Virus record (IMG/VR): IMGVR_UViG_3300037010_003079
Span: 47,734-111,733 of that record
Direction: 5' to 3' (one strand)
DNA: 64,000 nt
Source of the DNA: a virus
Made by a program: the position numbers and the translations under genes. Shown one piece after another: positions 41,601 to 48,659 of the stretch (its first letter is position 1; each line of letters starts with the position of its first letter). A model generated the notes under the pieces. It saw only the letters and a program-made list of their open reading frames with translations. It had not been told where the DNA came from and made no database searches.

Positions 41601-44041
41601 TGCGCCATCGCATCGACGATCTTCCCCGGTCCCAGGTGTTCACCAGGGAACGCGATGATCGACTTCGCCATGTCACCGGCCTTGAGGTACGTCGACTTCT
41701 TCGCAGCGACGTCGTAGACCGGCGCGTAGAGGTTGCCCTTGTCGTCGCGCCGCGCACCGATCGTGGCACGAAGGTCGACGCCGACCTTGAACGAGTTGCC
41801 CGACCAAATCGGGACGCTGCCGTTCCGCCGCACGTACAACAGTCCCCCGGGGACTTCAGCGCAGTACACGTTGCCGCGATAGTGCTCGGTGTAGTAGCCC
41901 CGCTGCTCCTCACGTGTCCGCGATTGTCGAAAACGTTGTTTCAACGGACGTACTTCGTACGTGTCCAGATACCGCTCTTCACGCTTGTCGACGTAGCGCG
42001 CGGTGCGTGTTGGGCGTCCCAGGGAAATCGCGAGGCGGTCAAAATCGACGGCCAAGCGTGCGCTGGTAGTACAGAGTACATTTCGGTCGTGTGTTGCACC
42101 TGGCAACGGAACCTTACACCTTCGACCGTCTCCCAACAGGAGAGCTTCGAATAGATTCTCTCGTACTTCGTACGACGCCTGAAAAAAGTATTCCGGGATG
42201 TATTTATCCCCCGCGTGCCCGAACTGCTGCACATATGCCGCTAGCTGCTTAACGCCGATGACATACGTGTCACCCCCGCGTTGTGACCATGCAAACGGCA
42301 TACGCCGGAGCAGTGCTTCGATAATCTCGCAGTTTTGTGGATTCTTTTTCACGTCCTGTGAGATCAGGACGTGATACGTGAATGTTTTTTCGGTGAAGTT
42401 GAAACACCCTTCGGACAGATACCATCCCATAAAGGACGCCCAGTCCGTCATGGCAATCGGGCCAACATTCTTTACCGCGTTGCCGCCGGCGGCCCGGGGG
42501 AGCTGAAACGTATCAACACTCTCCCCAACGTACGGCAGGTGTCCCGTGTCGAATGTACGCGGTTTGCCGTGTACCTCGTCCGCTCGGTTGATGCGCCAGT
42601 GTTGGAGTCCGCGCGTTTCGAGCGGCTTACACAAGACGCGGTGGTTGGGCGTTACCAGGTAATTGATTTTGCCCGTCTCTAGGCCATACATGAGGCCCTC
42701 ATACGGCTGTGCCGTGAGGTTGGTCGCGCGGTGGAATTCGAGACGTTCATCGACACGACATGCGAGCCAGTCGTTCGCAGTGACATCCGGCCACCGCTTC
42801 CACCCGCGTGACGTGAAGACCTCGGTCATGGCGTCGTAGCACTCTGGGGTCCTTGCAGGGTCAAGGATTCCGAAGTGCGTCGGATGGACGTCGCGAGCCT
42901 CGAGCGGGATGGCGCGCTCGGACGCGATCGCACCCTCGCCGAGCATCGTGACGCGTGACGCTTCGTCGAGCAACTCCATCGGGTTGATCTGCATCGGGAC
43001 TGCCGAGAGCGATGACCCCACCAGGAGCCCGTGCATCGATCGCGTGAACGGGCCTGCCGGCAACGCCTTCTTCAGGTCCCCGTGGCTCGCGTCGAGCTTC
43101 CAGCCAAGCTTCGCACGCATCGCCCGAGCCTCGAGCTGCACGCGTTCCTTGATGAAGTCGTCCGCCGAGTGGAACGTCTTGAACGCCAGCGAGTCCCGAT
43201 CGTCAACGTCGGCGGCTGCCTTGTGTACGTCGAGCAGCTTCTTGGACGCCGCCAGGATTGCAGACGCCGACGCCTTGTCGTACGGGTAGCCGAGCGTGTG
43301 GGTCGTGACCTCGGGGTCCATCGAGGTCTGGTCGAAGTACTCGCGCAGCACGCGGGATTTCTCTTCCGTCGTGGTCGCGGTCTGCTTGGCCGGATGCACG
43401 AGCGTCTCGTAGAGCTTGCTGACGTGCTTGTCCGGGTTCTTCCAAGCGTCGCGATTCATGCCCGCGATCTCAGGGCCCCAGCTCGCCGCGATGTCCTGGT
43501 GAGGCATCCCAAGCGCGCGGAGGATTGGATGCAGCGGGATCTTCGTGGTCGTGTGCGATGGCTGCATGTAGAGGAGACCCTTCTCGGGCTCCATCGACAC
43601 GCGGAAGTTCGCGCCCTTCGACAGGTTGAACGTCGCCTCCAGCTCGTCGTTGCCACGGCGACGTACGTACGCGCCTGGCTTCGTCCTCAGCTGGTTCGAG
43701 ACGGAGTACTCCGTGCCATCGAGGATGAAGGTGTGCCGTGGCGTGAAGTACGGCAGTTGCAGCAGCGTGAAGTCCTTGGCGTGGTTGACTACGCCGCCCG
43801 CCGCGTCCTTGACGGTGACGTCACCGCGCACACGTTCCGACAAGGTCTTGCCTTCGAGCACGGCACGCTTCTGGTCCCGGGACGAGTAGTCCTGCGGGTC
43901 GACGCGCACGTTCGATACCTCGACCGTGTGCTTGCCGGCCTTGAGCGGGAACGACTGCTCGAGGCCTTCGACGACCTTCTTGCGGATCATCTCGCGCCGC
44001 GTTGCCGCGTCCTCGAGTATCGGTCGTAGATTTGGCAGCAT
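38633..44041 (-). CDS. RNA polymerase beta-beta'(N) fusion subunit interrupted by an intein
   Basis: 1802 residues, 1453 after removal of the intein (401-749). The beta part shows QLPYFTPRHTFILDGTEYSV (about 95-114), RDVHPTHFGILDPARTPE (383-400), LGTNLRVAYMPYRGLNTNDG (972-991) and the catalytic lysines in IGDKLCNRFGNKGVIAK (Lys1126, Lys1134). The GKMEFDGLVAHNARN strand (about 1275-1289) ends beta. Beta' begins near residue 1376 (RPETDGLFDPGITGG) and contains PVTPPVIRPI, DVSGRATIAPDPTL and VMVNRAPSLHRF, with the metal-binding MNADYDGDALQIHAP (1706-1720). It stops before the bridge helix, which is on the separate gene at 34337. The beta' N-terminal zinc domain is missing. ATG 44041 has GGAG upstream. 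Confidence 0.95.
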   Translation of the reverse strand: MLPNLRPILEDAATRREMIRKKVVEGLEQSFPLKAGKHTVEVSNVRVDPQDYSSRDQKRAVLEGKTLSERVRGDVTVKDAAGGVVNHAKDFTLLQLPYFTPRHTFILDGTEYSVSNQLRTKPGAYVRRRGNDELEATFNLSKGANFRVSMEPEKGLLYMQPSHTTTKIPLHPILRALGMPHQDIAASWGPEIAGMNRDAWKNPDKHVSKLYETLVHPAKQTATTTEEKSRVLREYFDQTSMDPEVTTHTLGYPYDKASASAILAASKKLLDVHKAAADVDDRDSLAFKTFHSADDFIKERVQLEARAMRAKLGWKLDASHGDLKKALPAGPFTRSMHGLLVGSSLSAVPMQINPMELLDEASRVTMLGEGAIASERAIPLEARDVHPTHFGILDPARTPECYDAMTEVFTSRGWKRWPDVTANDWLACRVDERLEFHRATNLTAQPYEGLMYGLETGKINYLVTPNHRVLCKPLETRGLQHWRINRADEVHGKPRTFDTGHLPYVGESVDTFQLPRAAGGNAVKNVGPIAMTDWASFMGWYLSEGCFNFTEKTFTYHVLISQDVKKNPQNCEIIEALLRRMPFAWSQRGGDTYVIGVKQLAAYVQQFGHAGDKYIPEYFFQASYEVRENLFEALLLGDGRRCKVPLPGATHDRNVLCTTSARLAVDFDRLAISLGRPTRTARYVDKREERYLDTYEVRPLKQRFRQSRTREEQRGYYTEHYRGNVYCAEVPGGLLYVRRNGSVPIWSGNSFKVGVDLRATIGARRDDKGNLYAPVYDVAAKKSTYLKAGDMAKSIIAFPGEHLGPGKIVDAMAHGVVSRVSSDRVTHQLEHVADQYGPTSNLLPLLYGIQANRVLMASKHQGQALPLTHREAPLVQVASWKPGTSVEREMVKLIVPTARQAGTITKIDDDWIHIEPDAKTAALTTKLHYDTNLPLAAKTMLHNTLTVKVGDRVEKDQLLADSNFTKDGTLALGTNLRVAYMPYRGLNTNDGIVVSQGAADKLTSEHMYQHALSREGDVQLGREKHRTYFGSRYTKDQYDKLDEDGVVKPGVTLHKGDLIAAGIRENKVTGDALLLGKLSKSLVKPYEEVVETWTHDRPGIVVDVAKTARQAAASIRTQETLQIGDKLCNRFGNKGVIAKIIPDHQMIQDAQGRPVDLLFTSAGIVSRINPAQVIETVLGKVAEKTGKPIVIPQYMPGRDNVAFAKKLLEEHGLSDKETVLDPITGKKVPDVLVGKSYILKLFKTTDSNWAAHGAEKYDYNQQPARGGDEGAKGIGKMEFDGLVAHNARNVLREAASIKSQRNDEFWRAIQLGLPTPSPKTPFAYDKLQSMLTGAGVKVTKTGSRLALGPLTDADVKSMSSGALKDPSKLIRAKDLRPETDGLFDPGITGGMSGTKWSHVDLHEPIVNPVFEEPVRRLLGLTQKEFTERVGKGGSWFKTALGEINIDDKLKDLLAQSKKARGPALDGVVKQIKYLEALKDRDLKPADAYVISKVPVTPPVIRPILPLKDGRLQVSDANLLYKDAFLANDQLKSSAKSLPSSELPGPRQHLYDAVSALYGVGDPVSPGAEKRGAKGYLAAITGTRPGSGFFQSRLMKRQQDVSGRATIAPDPTLSMDEIGVPEGMLWGMYSKFVIGRLVRRGYTATDAQKMVDDRTPVAREELVNESRERPVMVNRAPSLHRFNIVGAYPKIVEGKTLKLNPFAEKGMNADYDGDALQIHAPVTPGGVEDVKKMTLSHMIFADKRPGVLNIAPDMEAVLGLHRATQAASGKKTRHYDSQEEAMAAYHRGDIALNDPIEIRAKRL
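41795..42841 (-). other. Intein with LAGLIDADG motifs inside RNA polymerase beta
   Basis: Residues 401-749 of the precursor (349 residues). It starts CYDAMTEVFTSRGWKRWPDV; block B is KINYLVTPNHRVLCKP (TPNH). Two dodecapeptide-like motifs are FMGWYLSEGCF (near 538) and LFEALLLGDGR (near 630). It ends VYCAEVPGGLLYVRRNGSVP, then IWSGN, with Ser750 as the +1 residue. The penultimate residue is Gly instead of the usual His, which can slow Asn cyclisation. The insertion splits the highly conserved E-T-P-E-G box of beta after Glu. Confidence 0.92.
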
Positions 44042-44058
44042 TTTGGTACAAGGCTCCG

Positions 44059-44442
44059 TTAGGGCAGCCGTCGCGGTCGTTCAGCAGGTTCGGCGTCGCC
44101 TGCGTCTTGGTTGTTCACGGGAGCTGGACGTGCACGGGGCGTCAGGTAGACCAAGGCCACCAGGAAGTCGCCCTCTTTCGAGAAGGTCCGGTCCTCGTAG
44201 CGCATGATGGCTTCGCCACGCAGCACCTGGTTCATGACGTCTTCGTAGCTGTCGCGATCCGCGGGCAGCGCGAAGACCTCGGAGTGGGCTTCGTAGTCCA
44301 GCTCGGGGCCGCCGCGGTTGCCGCGCTGTTCGAACGCAACACGCCCCGGTCCGTTCTGCGCACCGAACAAGCTGCCCAGGTCGTTGCTGACCTTCTGGGC
44401 CTTTTCGATGACGTCGGCGAAGTCTTCTGAGTCTTGCGGCAT
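44059..44442 (-). CDS. Small acidic protein between portal and RNA polymerase
   Basis: 127 residues. The N-terminal part is an acidic helix (MPQDSEDFADVIEKAQKVSN). A folded alpha/beta middle follows (HSEVFALPADRDSYEDVMNQ; FSKEGDFLVALVYLTP), then a disordered Pro/Ala tail. No motif recognised. Its location suggests a role in head assembly or polymerase assembly. Confidence 0.72.
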   Translation of the reverse strand: MPQDSEDFADVIEKAQKVSNDLGSLFGAQNGPGRVAFEQRGNRGGPELDYEAHSEVFALPADRDSYEDVMNQVLRGEAIMRYEDRTFSKEGDFLVALVYLTPRARPAPVNNQDAGDAEPAERPRRLP

Positions 44443-44450
44443 GGGTTATC

Positions 44451-46241
44451 TTACATACCTGGCGCTGCGGGTGGTGCGCCACCGCCGGAAGGATCGCCGC
44501 CTTGACGGGCTGCCGCGATCGCCTGTTGGTTCTGCTGAGTGGTCTGGTCATGCATGCGTTCCTTGACGACCGCGTACATCACCATGTCCTCGGTCTGCAG
44601 CGCGTGCATCTGCGATTGCCGGCTCCCGGGGTCCAGGCCCATCAGCTGCTGGATCACCTGATCTGCCTGCGCGATCACCGCCTGCTGGTCGTAGGAGAGA
44701 CCCTGCTGACCCATCTGCGCTTGGGCTCGTGCCTGTGAGCCCAGATTGTTCTGACGCTTCTGCATCTCGACCTGCAGCTCCTGTGCAGTTCGCGCGTCGT
44801 CGATTGCTTCCTGCATGCGCCACTTGCGCTCGTCGGACGGGTCGATGTCGAACGCCTCGCCCATGGTCCGCTTGGAGATCCACGGGCCCGTCGAAGGGTC
44901 GGCGCCGTTGAGCTGCAGGAGCAGCGCCTTCTGCTGAACGTCATCGATGAAGCGGAAGGGTGCGAGCGAACACGTCACCGTGCCACGCCCCAGCTGCTTG
45001 GCCGACTTGTCTGTGACCCACTGCAGGAGGTCGTTGAGGTCACCCGTTTGGTGAACGAGCTGGTTCTCGAGCACGCGAAGCTGGATGCCCGAGCCCATCG
45101 CAGAGAAGCCGCCGTAGATGAACTCCTTGGGCAGGCCCATTGCAGCGATGATGTTGTCTTCGGCAGCCTGGACCTCGCCGAGCGTCATGAGCGCACGGGC
45201 TTGGCCACCAAGGTGCGTGACCTCCGCGGGGATCGGTGACCACATGATGTGGAGGGGATCTCGCCGCCACTTCTTGACGCTGGTCTTCATCTCGTCGGAC
45301 CACTTGGCCAACGAGATGGTGGTCATCGGATCGGCGTTCGCCGACGACTGCTTCGGCGAGATGATGCGCAGCGGGACGATGTAGTCGAGCGCGATCGCTT
45401 CGTTCGCCTTGCGCAGCACCGCCGCGTAGAAGAACAGCTTGATCGTCGATGCGAGCGGCGGGAAGCCCCATTGAGCCTCGATGCCCGCGGGCGCGTCCAT
45501 GCGCATGTGGAAGACTTGACCTTCCGCGAACTTGAAGATCTTGTCCGAGCGAATCGTCTTCAAAAACTCCATCGGCATCGTGTCGATGAGGTGCTTGTTC
45601 CCCTTGGCGCAGCGTTCCTTAATCTCCTTGGGGATCGTGTAGTAGTACTCGCTGTGCCCGGTGATGGGGTTGTAGTCGATGTCCATCAACTTCGGGTCCC
45701 AACGGATCACCGAGATGCGGTCCTTGCGTGTGATCTTGCGGTCGATGACGTCCTTCTCACCGATGTCCACCTTCACGTTGCAGCCTTTGCATGCGTAGTT
45801 GAAGGCGAGCTTCTTCAGGTTGAACTTGTAGGTGACCTGGTGGATGTTCGTCAGCGACTGGCAGCGCGGACACTTCAGGAAGCGCACGAACGGCGCGTAC
45901 ATCGAGAAGAACGCGTTGCCGTAAACGAACTTGTCGACGGCCGCGCGGATCAAGACGCGCTTCGTCTTCAGCGTCTTGTCGTGGAGGTCCTCGTAGTAGT
46001 TCTTGAGCGCCTCGTTCTGCGTCTCGTAGATGATGTCGGTGACGGGGTACGTGCAGAACTTCTGGAGCGCGGCGTAGATCTGCGCGCTGTTGAAGTAGAG
46101 GTACTCGCACAGTCGGAAGAGGTCCTTGAGCTTCCGTGGCGCGAACGCCGTGAGGAAATCGAAGAGCGGACTTCCGTGCGACGACGTGTTTTGCGTCGAC
46201 AGGTCGGAGATACCCGGGTCGAACATTCCATCAGTGGCCAT
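44451..46241 (-). CDS. Portal protein with an inserted zinc ribbon
   Basis: 596 residues. The order of helices and strands fits a large portal: clip/wing region with DRISVIRWDPKLMDIDYNPI, then FEGQVFHMRMDAPAG-like strands, a long alpha segment STIKLFFYAAVLRKANEAIA, TLGEVQAAEDNIIAAMGLPK, and a C-terminal Gln-rich coiled tail. Residues 124-154 contain an inserted zinc ribbon, CPRC (Cys124, 127) and CKGC (Cys151, 154). Position upstream of head genes supports the call. A TATCAT box precedes it. The N-terminus TDGMFDPGIS resembles a beta' segment of the RNA polymerase. Confidence 0.85.
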   Translation of the reverse strand: MATDGMFDPGISDLSTQNTSSHGSPLFDFLTAFAPRKLKDLFRLCEYLYFNSAQIYAALQKFCTYPVTDIIYETQNEALKNYYEDLHDKTLKTKRVLIRAAVDKFVYGNAFFSMYAPFVRFLKCPRCQSLTNIHQVTYKFNLKKLAFNYACKGCNVKVDIGEKDVIDRKITRKDRISVIRWDPKLMDIDYNPITGHSEYYYTIPKEIKERCAKGNKHLIDTMPMEFLKTIRSDKIFKFAEGQVFHMRMDAPAGIEAQWGFPPLASTIKLFFYAAVLRKANEAIALDYIVPLRIISPKQSSANADPMTTISLAKWSDEMKTSVKKWRRDPLHIMWSPIPAEVTHLGGQARALMTLGEVQAAEDNIIAAMGLPKEFIYGGFSAMGSGIQLRVLENQLVHQTGDLNDLLQWVTDKSAKQLGRGTVTCSLAPFRFIDDVQQKALLLQLNGADPSTGPWISKRTMGEAFDIDPSDERKWRMQEAIDDARTAQELQVEMQKRQNNLGSQARAQAQMGQQGLSYDQQAVIAQADQVIQQLMGLDPGSRQSQMHALQTEDMVMYAVVKERMHDQTTQQNQQAIAAARQGGDPSGGGAPPAAPGM

Positions 46242-46262
46242 GGTTTACCCCGCAATCATCAC

Positions 46263-46268
46263 ATGATA
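46263..46268 (-). promoter_or_regulatory. TATCAT box in the divergent portal/helicase gap
   Basis: Minus-strand TTTC-TATCAT-GTG, 21 bases before the portal ATG. No -35 hexamer is obvious. The whole divergent gap is only 43 bases (46242-46284), so elements for both directions must overlap. Confidence 0.45.
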
Positions 46269-46284
46269 GAAAGGCGGACGCCCT

Positions 46285-48270
46285 ATGGGTCGACCCCGAA
46301 TGGAGATCCGCGTCGGACGCGCGGGCAACGGCACGCCCGTGTTTCTGGTTCACGGACAGAATGCTACGTACAGTCGCGTGTTTGGCGCTACATGGGACGC
46401 TTCGCGGGCCTTGTGGATGTACCCCGCGTTCTTCCCTGCATCCAGCAAGGTCATCGCGGACCTTCAAGCAGTGGCTTCCGACGTTGACGTGGTGATCTCG
46501 GACGTGGCCCAACGCCACATCGAGGCGCTCGAGGATGTGCGCCGACGCTTGGAAGCGCTGACCTTGCCCACGGGATTTGAATACGTCACGGCGCCATACC
46601 AGCATCAGGTTGAAGGACTCTGCCACGTGTTCTACAACATGCGGGCGGCGTTGTTCTACGATCCTGGTCTCGGCAAGTCGAAGATCGCGATCGATCTCCT
46701 GCGTTTGTTGCGCCACACCGGCAACCGCGCCACGGCCCTGGTGCTCGGGCCGCGCGTCACCGTGCGGAACTGGGGTCGGCAGATCGACCTTCACTCGGGC
46801 CGCCAGCTCACGTGGGCCGCGCTGGTCGGAACGCCCAAGCAGAAGCGCGAGATCATCGAACGCGCTGCCGCCGAGGGCACCGACATGGTTCTTTCGACGT
46901 ACGACACTGCGAGAAGTTTAGTGGATTTCCTCGTAGAACGGCTGCCTTACGGCGTTCTGGTCTGCGATGAAAGCCATGGCGTGAAGACCTGGCAGTCCGA
47001 GCGCACCAAGACGACGCATGAGATCGCACAGAAGGCGATGCGCCGCATCCTCATGACGGGGTCCCCCACCGAGGGGAATCCTCTCGACCTGTACGGCCCC
47101 TACAAAATCCTGGGCGACTGCTTCATGCCCGAGACGTACTGGAAGTACAAAAAAACGTTCGTTGTCACGCGAGGCGCCAACTCTCCTATCGTGGTTGGTT
47201 ACAAGAATCTCGACGTCATCAATGCACGTACGACCTTCTTGTCGATCCGTCGTACCAAAGAGCAGTGCTTGGACCTGCCAACACGCTCCTTTGTGGACGT
47301 AGAGTATACCCTTACACGCGCTCAGACCGTTGCGTACGACAAGATCGTCATCGACATGGGCATCGACCCCGAGGTGCTGGGTAAGCTAGGGATCCAGATT
47401 CGGTCCGGGGAGATTGGTGCGAAGCCCATTCTCCCGCACCAACTTTCTGCCATCGAGATGCCGCACCGAGCGGCGGCCTTGATGAAGCTTTTGCAGATCA
47501 CGTCAGGCTTCCTCATCAAGAGCGAGAAGGATCCCTTCTACTGCGACTCGGCCCGGGGAGGCTTGCCGTGTGAACACCGTGACGCCTGTGTCGCGCGGCA
47601 GATTCAACCACGCACCCCACGGTGCCTGGTTGACGCGACGCCATGGCCCTCCACGACCATCACGTTTGACGAGCACCCCAAGCTCGAATCGATCATGGAG
47701 CTGCTCGACGGGATTCTTGAAACGCCGCACCACAAGGTGATCATCTGGTGCGCGTTTCACATTGAGATGGACCTGATCGAGGAGCGGTTGAACGCCGAAG
47801 AGATTGGGTACGTACGGGTCGATGGCGGTTCACGAGACCCGATGGCCTCCGTCGACGCGTTCAACGACGCCCCTGCCGTCCGCGTCTACATCGGCCAAGT
47901 CACCACAGGCCTCGGCATCACGTTGAATTCGGCGACGTACATGATCTACAGCTCGTTGCCGTATTCGCTGAATTCGTACTCGCAATGCTTGGACCGAAAC
48001 TATCGGATTGGACAGAACGACAAGGTTACCGTGTACAGGATGATCGGGCAGGGAACGCTTGAGCTGGCGGTAGCCCATTTGCTCGATCACAAAATCGATG
48101 TCGATTCGATGCTCACGAACAAGATTGAATGCGCGCTATGTCCGAAAAACATCATATGTCTTGCGAAGGGGATTGAACCCTTTCAGCTAGGGTGCATCCA
48201 CCCCAAGAAGGTGGACCGCCCCGTCATCAAGGCGTATGCCTTGCCCATGCTACCTGAGAGGGCCAAATGA
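46285..48270 (+). CDS. SNF2-family DNA helicase/translocase
   Basis: 661 residues. Helicase motif I is YDPGLGKSKIA (Lys131), motif II is CDESHGVK (DESH, 228-231), motif III LMTGSPTEGNPLDLYG, and motif VI QCLDRNYRIGQNDKV near residue 588. The R-N-Y-R-I-G-Q form identifies SNF2-type enzymes. The N-terminal 95 residues resemble a small HARP/SMARCAL-like beta domain. The C-terminus has a cysteine cluster ECALCPKNIICLAKGIEPFQ followed by LGC, possibly an Fe-S or zinc site. Phages use such enzymes for recombination or replication fork repair. It starts the plus-strand block and overlaps the next gene by ATGA. Confidence 0.92.
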   Translation: MGRPRMEIRVGRAGNGTPVFLVHGQNATYSRVFGATWDASRALWMYPAFFPASSKVIADLQAVASDVDVVISDVAQRHIEALEDVRRRLEALTLPTGFEYVTAPYQHQVEGLCHVFYNMRAALFYDPGLGKSKIAIDLLRLLRHTGNRATALVLGPRVTVRNWGRQIDLHSGRQLTWAALVGTPKQKREIIERAAAEGTDMVLSTYDTARSLVDFLVERLPYGVLVCDESHGVKTWQSERTKTTHEIAQKAMRRILMTGSPTEGNPLDLYGPYKILGDCFMPETYWKYKKTFVVTRGANSPIVVGYKNLDVINARTTFLSIRRTKEQCLDLPTRSFVDVEYTLTRAQTVAYDKIVIDMGIDPEVLGKLGIQIRSGEIGAKPILPHQLSAIEMPHRAAALMKLLQITSGFLIKSEKDPFYCDSARGGLPCEHRDACVARQIQPRTPRCLVDATPWPSTTITFDEHPKLESIMELLDGILETPHHKVIIWCAFHIEMDLIEERLNAEEIGYVRVDGGSRDPMASVDAFNDAPAVRVYIGQVTTGLGITLNSATYMIYSSLPYSLNSYSQCLDRNYRIGQNDKVTVYRMIGQGTLELAVAHLLDHKIDVDSMLTNKIECALCPKNIICLAKGIEPFQLGCIHPKKVDRPVIKAYALPMLPERAK

Positions 48271-48659
48271 AGATTGTAGTCACGTACGAGGCGTCCGACA
48301 TCACGCGCCTGATCAAACAGGACTTGGCCCAACAAGGCATTTCAGCCTCGGAGGACGACATCAAGTTCTCCAAGAACAAGGCGGTCGTGTCGGTCGAGGT
48401 GACGCGCGATGATGTGCCGTCGTCATCGCCGGTGATCACCTCGAGCGGTGTAACCACCCTCGACGAGTACGCGCGACAAGAGTCGGCGGCGGCACCGCCC
48501 GCACTCGCTGTTGTTGATGGAGGCCAGGCGCCTGTCGACATGGATGCAATCCTGCGGGCCTCCGCCAAAGCAGCCGCGACCAACCCAGGCAAGTTTCCGA
48601 CACCCGAACGTCAACTCATGGAAGGGGAGTCCCTTGACTTCCCAGGAGGAAAGCGATGA
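48267..48659 (+). CDS. Small protein of the helicase-nuclease operon
   Basis: 130 residues. The first 50 form a compact beta-alpha fold (MKIVVTYEASDITRLIKQDL; DIKFSKNKAVVSVEVTRDDV), then a disordered middle and a polar helix. It is coupled to the SNF2 gene upstream (ATGA) and to the RecB-like nuclease downstream (ATGA). No family is recognised. Confidence 0.75.
   Translation: MKIVVTYEASDITRLIKQDLAQQGISASEDDIKFSKNKAVVSVEVTRDDVPSSSPVITSSGVTTLDEYARQESAAAPPALAVVDGGQAPVDMDAILRASAKAAATNPGKFPTPERQLMEGESLDFPGGKR

Noticed and set aside
40112-42154. 680-codon plus-strand open frame
   Set aside because: Antisense to the RNA polymerase gene and of shadow composition; no recognisable domain.
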